From Reyranella massiliensis 521 (GTDB lineage Bacteria; Pseudomonadota; Alphaproteobacteria; Reyranellales; Reyranellaceae), in NCBI GenBank assembly GCA_945860205.1, contig CAMARK010000007.1, forward strand, positions 18,651 to 82,650: 64,000 bases of DNA. Direction: 5' to 3'. Below, one piece after another: positions 32,236-42,385 of the stretch. Positions within the stretch are counted from its first letter, which is position 1; every line of letters begins with the position of its first letter. A program made the position numbers and the translations under genes. The notes under the pieces were generated by a model. It was not told where the DNA came from. It did no database searches and saw only the letters and a program-made list of their open reading frames with translations.

Positions 32236-33684
32236 CTAGCCAGGCCAGGGAAGAGACCAGGTCTTCACATTGGTGAAGCTCTTCATCGCCTCCAGCACGC
32301 CTTCCTTATAGCCGAGGCCCGAATCCTTGATGCCGCCGAAGGGCGACATCTCGATGCGATAGCCCGGCACTTCCCAGATGTTCACCGTGCCGACCTGCAG
32401 CTCGTCGACGAACCTGGTGATGTAGTCGAGGCGGTCGGTGCAGACGCCGGAGGAGAGGCCGTAGGCGGTGCCGTTCGATACCTGGATGGCGTGCGCGATG
32501 TCCTTGACCCGGATGATCGGGATCGCCGGACCGAAGGTTTCCTCACGCACCAGCTCGCAGGTGGGATCGACATGGTCGACCACGGTGGGCGGAAACAGCG
32601 CGCCGCGGCGGTCGTTGCCATGCAGCAGCTTAGCGCCGTGCTTGGCCACCGCCTCGCTCACGCGGTTCTGGAACAGGGTGGCGGCGCGTTCGTGGATCAC
32701 GGTGCCGACGTCGGTCTCGGGATCGAGCGGATCGCCCGCCTTCAGCTTCTTCGCCTTGGCCAGCACGCGCTCGACGAAGGCGTCGGCGATCTTGTCGACG
32801 ACGATGATGCGCTTCACGGCCGTGCAACGCTGGCCCGAATTCTTGGTGGCGCCGGCGACGGCGAGGTCGGCCGCCTTGTCGAGGTCGGCATCCTCCATGA
32901 CGATCAGCGGGTCGTTGCCGCCGAGTTCGAGGACGATGCGCTTATAGCCGGCCTTGTCGGCGATGTATTTGCCGACGCGGACCGAGCCCGTGAAGGTGAC
33001 GAGATCGGCGCGCGGATCGACGATCATGGCGTCGCCGATGTCGGAGGGATTGCCGGTGATGACCGACAGCATCTCCGGCGGCAGGCCCGCCTCGTAGAGC
33101 GTGTCGGCCAGGAACAGCGCGGTGAGCGGTGTCAGTTCGGTGGGCTTCAGGACGACGCAGTTGTTGGTGGCGAAGGCCGGCGCCAGCTTGTGCGCCACCA
33201 TGTTGAGCGGATGATTGAAGGGGGTGATGGCGCTGATGGCATTGAGCGGCTGGCGCAGCGTAAAGATCTTGCGCGGCTTGCCGTGCGGGGTGAGGTCGCA
33301 GGAGAAGGTCTGGCCGTCGTCGAACAAGCAGAGCTGGCCCGCGAAGGTGAAGACGTCGTAGGCGCGACCGACCTCGTACAGCGAATCCTTCAGGCAAAGC
33401 CCCGACTCGAGGGTGATGAGGCGGGAGAGCTCTTCCTTGCGGGCGACCAATAGCTCCGCGGTCTTGAGCAGGATCTGCTGGCGCTGATAGCGCGTCAGCT
33501 TGGGCTTGTAGTCGTGGGCGATCTGGAAAGCCTGGGCCACCAGCTCGGGCGTGGCCCGCGGCACGGTGCCGACCAGGCGGTTGTCCCAGGGGAAGCGCAC
33601 TTCCAGGCGCGCCTGGGTCTCGACCTTCTTGCCGGCAATGCGAAGGTATTCATGCCGCACGTCACCGCGAACCATCGTATCCAT
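32236..33684 (-). CDS. phnY: Phosphonoacetaldehyde dehydrogenase
   Basis: This 482-aa aldehyde dehydrogenase has the catalytic cysteine C287 in [10 protein letters not shown], the general base E253 in LELGGNDP and the NAD-binding FTGSVRVGK strand. By sequence alone it is a generic aldehyde dehydrogenase. Its place directly behind phnW and phnA, with the start touching the phnA stop, identifies it as PhnY, which oxidises phosphonoacetaldehyde to phosphonoacetate with NAD. The PhnW product is its substrate and its product feeds PhnA. It is the last gene of the operon. Confidence 0.9.
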   Translation of the reverse strand: MDTMVRGDVRHEYLRIAGKKVETQARLEVRFPWDNRLVGTVPRATPELVAQAFQIAHDYKPKLTRYQRQQILLKTAELLVARKEELSRLITLESGLCLKDSLYEVGRAYDVFTFAGQLCLFDDGQTFSCDLTPHGKPRKIFTLRQPLNAISAITPFNHPLNMVAHKLAPAFATNNCVVLKPTELTPLTALFLADTLYEAGLPPEMLSVITGNPSDIGDAMIVDPRADLVTFTGSVRVGKYIADKAGYKRIVLELGGNDPLIVMEDADLDKAADLAVAGATKNSGQRCTAVKRIIVVDKIADAFVERVLAKAKKLKAGDPLDPETDVGTVIHERAATLFQNRVSEAVAKHGAKLLHGNDRRGALFPPTVVDHVDPTCELVREETFGPAIPIIRVKDIAHAIQVSNGTAYGLSSGVCTDRLDYITRFVDELQVGTVNIWEVPGYRIEMSPFGGIKDSGLGYKEGVLEAMKSFTNVKTWSLPWPG

Positions 33685-34947
<1,263 letters not shown>

Positions 34948-36099
34948 CTATTCCGCCGCCAAAGCGGGACCGCCATTGGATACACGCAGCTCGTCCAGCA
35001 CTTCACGGACGGCGGCGAGCGCGCCCTTCATCTGCTCGGGATAGAGGCGGCCGATGCAGCCCATGCGGAAGGAATCAGCCACGGTGAGCTTGCCGGGATA
35101 GATCACGTAGCCGCGATCTTTTAGCCCGTCATAGAAGCGCTGGAAGACGAACTTGGGATCGGTCGGCATGTGGAAGGTGACGATGATCGGCGCCTGCAAG
35201 TCGTTCGGCAGCAGCGTCTGGAAGCCCATGGCGCGCATGCCGTCGATCAGCACCTTGGCATTGTCGCGGTAGCGCTTGCCGCGGCCGGCGACGCCGCCCT
35301 CGGCCGCATGCTCCTCGATCGCCTTGCCCAGCGCCACGATGACATGGATCGGCGGGGTGAAGCGGTACTGGCCGGTGCGGGCAAAGGCTTCGGCCTGGTC
35401 GAACAGGTCGAGCACCAGGGTGGTGGCGTTGCCCTTGCATTCGGCGAGGGCGGTGTTGCGGCAGACGACAAATCCGAGACCCGGCACGCCTTCGAGGCAC
35501 TTGTTCGAGGAGGCGGCGAGCGCATCGTAGGTGATGTTGCGAGCATCGATCTCAAGGGCGCCGAACGCGCTCATCGAATCGACCAGCAGGCGGCGACCTT
35601 GCCTGGCGACGATGGCGGCGACCTCGGCGATGGGATTGAGGATGCCCGAGGTGGTCTCGCAATGGACGGCGAAGACGTGGGTGATGGCCTTGTCATCGCT
35701 CAGCATCTTCTCGAGCTTGGCGAGATCCGGTGGCGTGTCCTCCGGCGCTTCGAGCGAGGTCGTGGCGCGGCCGGCGATCTGGGCAATTTTGAGGGCCCGC
35801 TGGCCGTAGGCGCCGTTGATCAGGACCAGCAGCTTGCCGGTCTTGGGCACGAAGCTGGTGATCATCGCTTCTACAGCGAAGGTGCCCGAGCCCTGGACCG
35901 GCACGGTGACATGCGTGCCCTGGGCGCCGGCCAGCTCGACGATGCGGTCGAGCACCATCTTGTTGATGGCGAGGAAGCCCGCGTCGCGCGAGCCCCAGTC
36001 GTGGACCATGGCCTGCTTCACGCTGGCCGAGGTGGTGAGCGGGCCCGGTGTCAGCAGCAGCGGATCGCCGGTTTCGGAGGCGGCAGGTTTCTTGGTCAT
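34948..36099 (-). CDS. phnW: 2-aminoethylphosphonate-pyruvate transaminase
   Basis: I chose the ATG at 36099 (383 aa); upstream in-frame codons lie in the regulatory gap. PhnW features are LLLTPGPLTTSASVKQAM at the N-terminus, VPVQGSGTFAVEAM, D174 in VDSMSAFGA for the PLP ring, and the Schiff-base lysine K200 in ASSNKCLEGVPG. It transfers the amino group of 2-aminoethylphosphonate to pyruvate, giving phosphonoacetaldehyde and alanine. It is first in the phnW-phnA-phnY operon. A LysR gene diverges across 73 bp that contain a palindrome, so substrate-induced activation is the probable control. Confidence 0.95.
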   Translation of the reverse strand: MTKKPAASETGDPLLLTPGPLTTSASVKQAMVHDWGSRDAGFLAINKMVLDRIVELAGAQGTHVTVPVQGSGTFAVEAMITSFVPKTGKLLVLINGAYGQRALKIAQIAGRATTSLEAPEDTPPDLAKLEKMLSDDKAITHVFAVHCETTSGILNPIAEVAAIVARQGRRLLVDSMSAFGALEIDARNITYDALAASSNKCLEGVPGLGFVVCRNTALAECKGNATTLVLDLFDQAEAFARTGQYRFTPPIHVIVALGKAIEEHAAEGGVAGRGKRYRDNAKVLIDGMRAMGFQTLLPNDLQAPIIVTFHMPTDPKFVFQRFYDGLKDRGYVIYPGKLTVADSFRMGCIGRLYPEQMKGALAAVREVLDELRVSNGGPALAAE

Positions 36100-36134
36100 G
36101 GCGGCAATGATCGGCTCGCGTCGTCTATCCGTCC

Positions 36135-36170
36135 AGTATATATTCCATATGCTACCTATAGGTTTCACAT
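36135..36170. promoter_or_regulatory. phnW-lysR divergent regulatory region with ACCTATAGGT palindrome
   Basis: The 73-bp gap between phnW and the lysR gene is strikingly A/T-rich. It contains a perfect 10-bp palindrome ACCTATAGGT at 36154-36163 and, 13 bp away on the phnW side, a TATACT that could be the phnW -10 element (minus strand, 36135-36140). No good -35 box lies upstream of it, as expected of an activator-dependent promoter. A LysR protein binding the dyad would sit correctly to contact polymerase. This reading is inferred from layout. Confidence 0.45.
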
Positions 36171-36172
36171 AT

Positions 36173-37039
36173 ATGACGCCAACCCAGCTCCGCGCTTTCC
36201 ATCTCGTGGCCGAGGCCGGCTCCTTCTCTGCCGCCGCCCGCGCCTCGGGTCTCAGCCAGCCCAACCTGTCGGGCCAGGTGACGGCCTTGGAGAAGGCCTA
36301 CGGCGTGCACCTGTTCGACCGCCGTGGCCGCAGCGTCACGCCGACCGAAACCGGCCGGCAGCTGCACGGCGTCACCACGCGGTTCTTTGCCCTCCAGGAG
36401 GAAGCCCGCGCGCTGCTGGCAGGAGAGCAGGCGCTGACCCGCGGCCATCTCCGGATCGCGGCCGACTCGGCCCATCATGTCGTGCCGATCATGGCGGCGC
36501 TCCGGAAGCGCGCCGGCGGTCTCACCTTTGCGCTCTCGATCGACAACTCCGCCGTCGTGCTCGAGCACCTGCTGCGCCATGAGGCCGATGTCGCGGTGAT
36601 GGCCAAGAGCGTGTCCGATCCGCGCCTGCACGCGGTGCGGCTACGCACTGACCGGGTGGTGCTGTTTGCACCCACCGGCCATCCGCTGGCCAGGAAAGGC
36701 CGCGCCGCACTCGCGGCCCTCAACGGCCAGGAGCTGGTGCTGCGCGAGCGCGGCTCGATCACCCGCGAGGTACTGGAGCAGGCGATGGCCGCGGCCGACG
36801 TCCGGCCGGGTTCCATCGTAGAAGTCCAGACCCGCGAGGGCGTGCGCGAGGCGGTGGCCGCGGGCTTCGGCATCGGCGCGGTGTTCGCGAGCGAGCTCGG
36901 CGAGGACCGTCGCTTCCGCCGCATCAGCGTCACCGACGGCGATCTCGCCGTCGCCGAATATGCGCTCTGTCTGCAGGAGCGCCGTCGTGTCGCCCTGGTG
37001 CGGGCGTTCATGGACGAGGCGACAGAGCTTGCCTCCTGA
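36173..37039 (+). CDS. LysR-family regulator of the phnWAY operon
   Basis: I chose the ATG at 36173 (288 aa), where the DNA-binding domain begins directly: MTPTQLRAFHLVAEAGSFSAAARASGLSQPNLSGQVTALE, with the recognition helix about 30-50. A substrate-binding domain follows from about residue 90 (TRGHLRIAADSAHHVVPIMAAL). The gene is divergent from phnW with a short A/T-rich gap, the classic arrangement of a LysR activator and its target. AEP or phosphonoacetaldehyde is the likely inducer by analogy with other phnWAY loci. It ends 69 bp before the Na/Pi cotransporter gene. Confidence 0.92.
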   Translation: MTPTQLRAFHLVAEAGSFSAAARASGLSQPNLSGQVTALEKAYGVHLFDRRGRSVTPTETGRQLHGVTTRFFALQEEARALLAGEQALTRGHLRIAADSAHHVVPIMAALRKRAGGLTFALSIDNSAVVLEHLLRHEADVAVMAKSVSDPRLHAVRLRTDRVVLFAPTGHPLARKGRAALAALNGQELVLRERGSITREVLEQAMAAADVRPGSIVEVQTREGVREAVAAGFGIGAVFASELGEDRRFRRISVTDGDLAVAEYALCLQERRRVALVRAFMDEATELAS

Positions 37040-37058
37040 GATCGCATCCGTAACAAAA

Positions 37059-37076
37059 CTGTCAAATAACTTTCAT
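37059..37076 (+). promoter_or_regulatory. Pho box (PhoB binding site) upstream of the Na/Pi cotransporter
   Basis: CTGTCAAATAACTTTCAT matches 16 of 18 positions of the PhoB consensus (two CTGTCAT-type 7-mers at an 11-bp period with an A/T spacer). It lies 32 bp before the ATG of the Na/Pi cotransporter and after the lysR stop. The match, the A/T spacer in a GC-rich genome and the nature of the downstream gene agree, so phosphate-starvation control is likely. Confidence 0.7.
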
Positions 37077-37108
37077 CATCGATCCGCGAGGCGTAGGATT
37101 CCCAAATC

Positions 37109-38791
37109 ATGCACGGCGTAGAGACTCTCCTGAATGTGCTGGGCAGCGTGTGCCTGCTGCTGTGGGGCGTGCGCATGGTCCGCACCGGCCTGACCCGCGC
37201 TTTCGGCGCCGCGCTGCGCCGCGCCATCGCCACCTGCTCGCGCAACCGCTTCACCGCCTTCGCTGGCGGCCTCGCCATCACAGGCGTGCTGCAGTCGAGC
37301 ACCGCGACGGCGCTTCTCCTCTCCTCCTTCGCCGGCCGAGGCCTGATCCCGCTCTCCATCGCGCTTGCGGTCATGCTGGGCGCCGATGTCGGCACCACGA
37401 TCGCGGCCCAAGTGCTGTCGTTCGACCTCGGCTGGGTGTCGCCGCTCGCCATCGGCGCCGGCGTCATAGCCTTCCTGTCGAGCGAGCAGGAAAAGTCACG
37501 CCATCTCGGCCGCGTCGCGATCGGGCTTGGCCTGATGCTGCTGTCGCTGAAGCTTCTGGCCGCGGCCACTGGCCCGCTGCGCGAAGCCCCTGCCTTCATG
37601 GCCGCACTGGGCGGGCTGCAAGACGAATATGTCATCGCCGTCATCCTGGCGACGCTCGCCACCTGGTTCGTTCATTCGAGCCTGTCGGTCGTGCTCCTGA
37701 TCATGTCGTTTGCCGTGGGTGGCCTGATCGAACCCAAGCTCGCCCTGGCCCTGGTGATCGGCGCCAACATCGGCGGCGCGCTGGCGCCCTACATGGCGCA
37801 GGCCAGCGCCGATGTGGAAGCCCGACGCGTGCCGCTCGGCAACCTGATCACGCGCGGCATCGTCGGCCTCGCGATCCTTCCCTTCCTCGGCCCGGTCCTC
37901 GCGGCGATGACGTGGCTCGACCCCGGGGCGGCGCGGCTCGCGGTCAACTTCCACACGGTGTTCAATGTCGCCACCGCGATCCTCTTCCTGCCGCTGATCG
38001 ACATCGTGGCATGGCTCTGTCGAAAGCTGCTGCCGGCCCGGCCGGTCGCCGACGATCCGGCGAGGCCACGGCACCTCGACCCCAACGTGCTCGATTCGCC
38101 CGCCGAGGCGCTGGGCTGCGCCCTGCGCGAGACGCTGAACCTCGGCGACAGGGTGGCCGACATGCTGCGCCAGACCATGGACGTCTTCGAACGCAGCGAT
38201 CCCAAGGCGGTGAAGGCGATCGAGGCGGCAGACGATGCCGTCGACCGGCTCCACGAGGCCATCAAGCTCTACCTCATCCAGATCTCGCGCAACGAGCTCG
38301 GCGAGGAAGACGGCAAACGCTACGTCGAGATCCTGAGCTTCACCATGAATCTCGAGCATGTCGGTGACATCGTCGACAAGAACCTGATGGAGCTCGCAAC
38401 CAAGAAGATCCGCAACCGCTACGCCTTCTCGCCCGAAGGCATGGCCGAACTCAGAGTCTTCCATGGCCGCGTGCTGGAGAACCTGGGGCTGGCGCTGAAC
38501 GTCTTCACCACGCGCGATATTGCGCTGGCCCGCCGCCTGGTCGCCGAGAAGACCGCCATGCGCGAGGCCGAGGCCCACGCCGCCGACAGCCACTTCGCCC
38601 GCCTGCGCGAGGGCCGCCCGGAATCGATCGAGACCAGCTCGATCCACATGGACGTGATCCGCGACCTCAAGCGCATCAACGGTCACCTGACGACGGTGGC
38701 CTATCCGATCCTCGAGGCGGCCGGCGAGCTGGCGGATACCCGTCTCAAGACGATCGATCAGCCCTTGATCCGCGCTCCGGTGGGATCGTAG
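37109..38791 (+). CDS. Na/Pi cotransporter family protein with PhoU-like C-terminal domain
   Basis: The 560-aa protein has two repeated membrane halves, each with the family's signature: VLQSSTATALLLSSFA (about residue 57) and FVHSSLSVVLLIMSFA (about 190). Each is followed by a glycine-rich loop (MLGADVGTTIAA, VIGANIGGALAP). Residues about 325-540 are helical and PhoU-like (LNLGDRVADMLRQTM, FTMNLEHVGDIVDKNLMEL). Relatives move phosphate with sodium, in or out. Here a Pho box precedes the gene and phosphate-releasing phosphonate genes lie beside it. The 3' end overlaps the convergent flavoprotein gene by 34 bp. Confidence 0.92.
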   Translation: MHGVETLLNVLGSVCLLLWGVRMVRTGLTRAFGAALRRAIATCSRNRFTAFAGGLAITGVLQSSTATALLLSSFAGRGLIPLSIALAVMLGADVGTTIAAQVLSFDLGWVSPLAIGAGVIAFLSSEQEKSRHLGRVAIGLGLMLLSLKLLAAATGPLREAPAFMAALGGLQDEYVIAVILATLATWFVHSSLSVVLLIMSFAVGGLIEPKLALALVIGANIGGALAPYMAQASADVEARRVPLGNLITRGIVGLAILPFLGPVLAAMTWLDPGAARLAVNFHTVFNVATAILFLPLIDIVAWLCRKLLPARPVADDPARPRHLDPNVLDSPAEALGCALRETLNLGDRVADMLRQTMDVFERSDPKAVKAIEAADDAVDRLHEAIKLYLIQISRNELGEEDGKRYVEILSFTMNLEHVGDIVDKNLMELATKKIRNRYAFSPEGMAELRVFHGRVLENLGLALNVFTTRDIALARRLVAEKTAMREAEAHAADSHFARLREGRPESIETSSIHMDVIRDLKRINGHLTTVAYPILEAAGELADTRLKTIDQPLIRAPVGS

Positions 38792-41211
38792 GGGCAGCGC
38801 AGCGACACCTTTGCCGCAAGGCGCGTGCCGGCGAGATCGACTTCGAAGCGGCCGGCGTCGAGCCAGGCGGCATCGATGCCCGCACCGTCCGCGCGCTTCA
38901 CGTAGCCCATGCCGACCGACGCGCCGACCGTGTGGCCATAGCCAGCCGAGGTGAGGTCGCCCACCGGCTTGCTGTCACGCAGCAGTGCCTCGCCGCCCCA
39001 CAGCAGCGGTTCGCCATCAGCAAGTACGACCGATACCAGGCGGCGCGCCAACGGCTTGGCCTTGGCCTCGACCAGCGCCTTCTGACCGATGAAGCCACCG
39101 GGCTTGTCGAGCTTTACCGCCCAGCCGAGACCCGCCTGGAAAGGATTGTCATCGGGCGTGAGCTCACGACCCCAGGCGCGATAACCCTTCTCCAGGCGAA
39201 GTGTCTCCACGGCGTAGTAGCCGGAGTCGCGCAGGCCGAATTCGACGCCTGCCTCATGCAGGGCCTCGAACACCGTCGCGGCAAACTCGACCGGCACATA
39301 GAGCTCCCAGCCAAGCTCGCCCATGTAGGTACGGCGCGAGGCCAGCACAGTGGCATGGCCGACGCCGATCTCGCGGATGGTGGCGAAGGGGAACGCCTCG
39401 TTGGAGAAATCGGCGCGGCTCACTGATTGCAGAAGCGCGCGGCTCCGGGGGCCCATCACCGACAGCACGGTCCAGGCCGCCGTCACGTCGGTCAGGGTAG
39501 CGCGCGCATCCTCGGGCATGTGGCGGCCGATCCAGTCGGCATCGCGCGTCGGCTGGGCCGAGCCGGTCACGATCAGGAACCTGTCGCGGGCAAGGCGCGC
39601 GATGGTGAGGTCGCTCTCGAAGGTGCCGCGATCGTTCAGCAGGCCGGTATAGACGGTGCGGCCCACAGGCACGGCGATGTCGTTGGCGGAGAGATGCTGC
39701 AGCACCTTCTCGGCGTCGTGGCCCTGCATCAGGAACTTGCCGAACGAGGTCTCGTCGACCACCGTGACGCCTTCGCGGGTGGCGCGATGCTCAGCCGCGA
39801 CATGGTCGAACCACTCGCCCCGGCCCCAGCCATACTGCATGTCCGGCGACTTGCCGATGCCGGCAAACCAGTTCGGCCGCTCCCAGCCCATCTTGTTGCC
39901 GAACCAGGCGCCGCGGGCTTTCAGGCGATCATAGAGCGGAGAGCGGCGGAACGGCCGGCCGCTTTCCTGCTCGCGTTGCGGCCACGGCATCTTGTAATGC
40001 AGGCCCAGCGTCTCGGCGACGCGCGCGCGCAGCCAGGAATCGTTGCCGTGAAAGCCGGCGAAACGGCGGATGTCGACCGGCCACAGATCCATGGTGGGCT
40101 CGCCGGCCACGATCCATTCGGCCAAGGCCATGCCGGCACCGCCTGAGCTGGCGATGCCCATCGAGTTGAAGCCGGCACCAACGAAGAAGCCGCGCAGGTT
40201 CGGCGCCTCGCCCAGTATGTAGTTCAAATCAGGCGTAAAACTTTCTGGACCGTTCATGAAGGTCTTGATGCCAGTCTTCTCCAGCGCCGGGACGCGGATC
40301 AAGGCGTTGTCCATCAGGATCTGGAACTGGTCCCAGTCATCCGGCAGCATGCCGAATTCGAAGTCGTCGGGAATGACGTCCTTGTTCCACGGCTTGGCGT
40401 CGGGTTCGAAGCCGCCCATCAGGAGGCCGCCGACCTCTTCCTTGAAGTAGATGTAGCCATCGGGATCGCGCATCACCGGCAGGTCGCGCGGCACGTTCTC
40501 CATCTTCTCCGTCACGATATACATGTGCTCGCAGGAATAGAGCGGCACCGTGACGCCGACCATGCGGCCGACCTGGCGCGCCCACTGGCCGCCGCAGTTG
40601 ACCACGATCTCCGCGGTGATCGGCCCCTCAGTAGTCTGCACGCCGGTGACGCGTCCATCCTTGGTGTCGATCGATGTGACCCGCGTCTTCTCGAAGATGC
40701 GGACACCGCCATTACGCGCTCCCTTGGCCAGCGCCTGGGTGATGTCGGTGGGATTGGCCTTGCCGTCGCCCGGCAGCCACACCGCGCCCACCAGATCGTC
40801 GGTGCGCATGATGGGATATTTGTCGCCGGCCTCCTTGGGAGTGAGCGGCTCGCAGTCGACGCCCTGCGCATTGGCCATGGCAACAGAGCGGCGCAGCAGC
40901 ACCATCCGCTCCTCGGTGCGCGCCACCGAAAGCGAGCCGCACTGCTTCCAGCCGGTGGCAAGGCCGGTCTCGGCCTCGAGCCTGGCATAGAGATCGGTGC
41001 TGTAGCGGATCAGGCGCGTCAGGTTCTGGTAGCTGCGGAGCTGGCCCACGAGCCCGGCGGCATGCCAGGTCGTGCCGCCGCTCAGCCGCCCCTGCTCCAG
41101 CAGCACCACGTCCTTCCAGCCAAGCTTTGCCAAGTGATAGGCGGTCGAGCAGCCCATGATGCCGCCGCCGATGATGACGACACGGGCCTGGGTGGGGAAA
41201 TTCGGCGCCAT
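38758..41211 (-). CDS. Dimethylglycine/sarcosine dehydrogenase-like flavoprotein (DAO + GcvT domains), copy 2
   Basis: The 817-aa protein is a clear paralogue of the one at 20516-22936. The FAD fold is RVVIIGGGIMGCSTAYHL, with H50 in GTTWHAAGL at the covalent FAD position. A GcvT domain covers about 430-810 (VMGPRSRALLQSV, LGELGWELYVP-like strands). It would oxidise a secondary or tertiary N-methylamine and pass the methyl group to tetrahydrofolate. It is the last gene of the hydantoinase-TRAP operon, one base after the iron alcohol dehydrogenase. Sarcosine from N-methylhydantoin is an attractive but unproven substrate. Confidence 0.92.
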   Translation of the reverse strand: MAPNFPTQARVVIIGGGIMGCSTAYHLAKLGWKDVVLLEQGRLSGGTTWHAAGLVGQLRSYQNLTRLIRYSTDLYARLEAETGLATGWKQCGSLSVARTEERMVLLRRSVAMANAQGVDCEPLTPKEAGDKYPIMRTDDLVGAVWLPGDGKANPTDITQALAKGARNGGVRIFEKTRVTSIDTKDGRVTGVQTTEGPITAEIVVNCGGQWARQVGRMVGVTVPLYSCEHMYIVTEKMENVPRDLPVMRDPDGYIYFKEEVGGLLMGGFEPDAKPWNKDVIPDDFEFGMLPDDWDQFQILMDNALIRVPALEKTGIKTFMNGPESFTPDLNYILGEAPNLRGFFVGAGFNSMGIASSGGAGMALAEWIVAGEPTMDLWPVDIRRFAGFHGNDSWLRARVAETLGLHYKMPWPQREQESGRPFRRSPLYDRLKARGAWFGNKMGWERPNWFAGIGKSPDMQYGWGRGEWFDHVAAEHRATREGVTVVDETSFGKFLMQGHDAEKVLQHLSANDIAVPVGRTVYTGLLNDRGTFESDLTIARLARDRFLIVTGSAQPTRDADWIGRHMPEDARATLTDVTAAWTVLSVMGPRSRALLQSVSRADFSNEAFPFATIREIGVGHATVLASRRTYMGELGWELYVPVEFAATVFEALHEAGVEFGLRDSGYYAVETLRLEKGYRAWGRELTPDDNPFQAGLGWAVKLDKPGGFIGQKALVEAKAKPLARRLVSVVLADGEPLLWGGEALLRDSKPVGDLTSAGYGHTVGASVGMGYVKRADGAGIDAAWLDAGRFEVDLAGTRLAAKVSLRCPYDPTGARIKG

Positions 41212-41212
41212 G

Positions 41213-42385
41213 TCAGAGCCGGCCGCTCACGGCGGCGTCGTACATCTTGCGCATCTCTGGCACTCCTGCTTTCACCGGATTGCCGCCGGCCGTCGGATCG
41301 ACCGCGGCCATCTCGGCGAACTTGTCGAGATGCTCGACCTTCACGCCGAGCTCGGCCAGCGTATGCGGGATGCCGACCTCGCGGCGGAGGTCGAGCGTCC
41401 ACTGCATGAAGCCGTCGAAGGTCGGGGCGCGCAGGTCGAGCCAGCGCGCCAGCCGCACGACCTTCTCCTCGATCGCCGGACGGTTGAACTTCACCACGTA
41501 GGGCATGGCAACGGCATTGGTGAGGCCGTGATGGGTATCGAGCACCGCGCCGACCGGATGCGACAGCGAATGGATGGCGCCCAGTCCCTTCTGGAAGGCC
41601 GTCGAGCCCATTTGCGAGGCGGCCAGCATGTGGCCGCGGGCCTCGACATCGCGGCCGTCCTTCACGGCGCGCGCCAGGTTCTCCTTCACGAGCCGCATGC
41701 CTTCGACGGCGATGCCTTCCGCATAGGGGTGATAGCCCGGCGCGCAATAGGCTTCGAAGCAATGGATGAAGGCATCCATGCCGGTGCCGGCCGTGAGCTT
41801 GGCCGGCAGGCCGACCGTGAGTTCGGGATCGGCGATCACGACCTGGGGCATCATCTTCGGGTGGAAGATCACCTTCTTGGTGTGCGTCTTCTCGTCGGTG
41901 ATGACCGACGCGCGGCCGGTTTCCGAGCCGGTGCCGGCCGTAGTCGGCACGGCGATCGACGGGTAGATGCCGGCCGGGTTGGCGCGCATCCACCAGTCGC
42001 CGATATCCTCGAAATCCCACATCGGCCGCGTCTGGCCTGCCATGAAGGCGATCGCTTTGGCCGCGTCGATGCCGCTGCCGCCGCCCCAGGCGATAACGCC
42101 GTCATGCTTGCCCGCGCGCAGCACGCGGATGCCCGCCTCGACATTGGCGGCCACAGGGTTGGGCTTGACCTCGCTGAACAGCGCCACCTCGAGGCCGGCT
42201 TTGCGCAGGGCCAACATGGCATCGGCAATCATCGGCAGCTTGGCCAGGCCAGGGTCGGTCACCAGCAACGGCCGCTTGAGGCCGACGGCCTTGCAGGCCT
42301 CGGCCAGCTCCTTGATGCGGCCGGCACCGAAGCGGATCGAGGTCGGGTAATTCCAGTTGCCGACGAGCGGCGTGGACGCAGCCAT
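41213..42385 (-). CDS. Iron-containing alcohol dehydrogenase
   Basis: The ATG at 42385 overlaps the glutamine-synthetase-like stop by one base (390 aa). Group III features are all present: GGGSGIDAAKA for NAD, PTTAGTGSETGRASVI, and metal ligands in GMDAFIHCFEAY, SLSHPVGAVLDTHHG and the following histidine. Sequence type is the classical alcohol/aldehyde reductase branch, unlike the paralogue at 8849-9994. In this operon it may handle an aldehyde or alcohol released from the imported compound. Confidence 0.91.
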   Translation of the reverse strand: MAASTPLVGNWNYPTSIRFGAGRIKELAEACKAVGLKRPLLVTDPGLAKLPMIADAMLALRKAGLEVALFSEVKPNPVAANVEAGIRVLRAGKHDGVIAWGGGSGIDAAKAIAFMAGQTRPMWDFEDIGDWWMRANPAGIYPSIAVPTTAGTGSETGRASVITDEKTHTKKVIFHPKMMPQVVIADPELTVGLPAKLTAGTGMDAFIHCFEAYCAPGYHPYAEGIAVEGMRLVKENLARAVKDGRDVEARGHMLAASQMGSTAFQKGLGAIHSLSHPVGAVLDTHHGLTNAVAMPYVVKFNRPAIEEKVVRLARWLDLRAPTFDGFMQWTLDLRREVGIPHTLAELGVKVEHLDKFAEMAAVDPTAGGNPVKAGVPEMRKMYDAAVSGRL

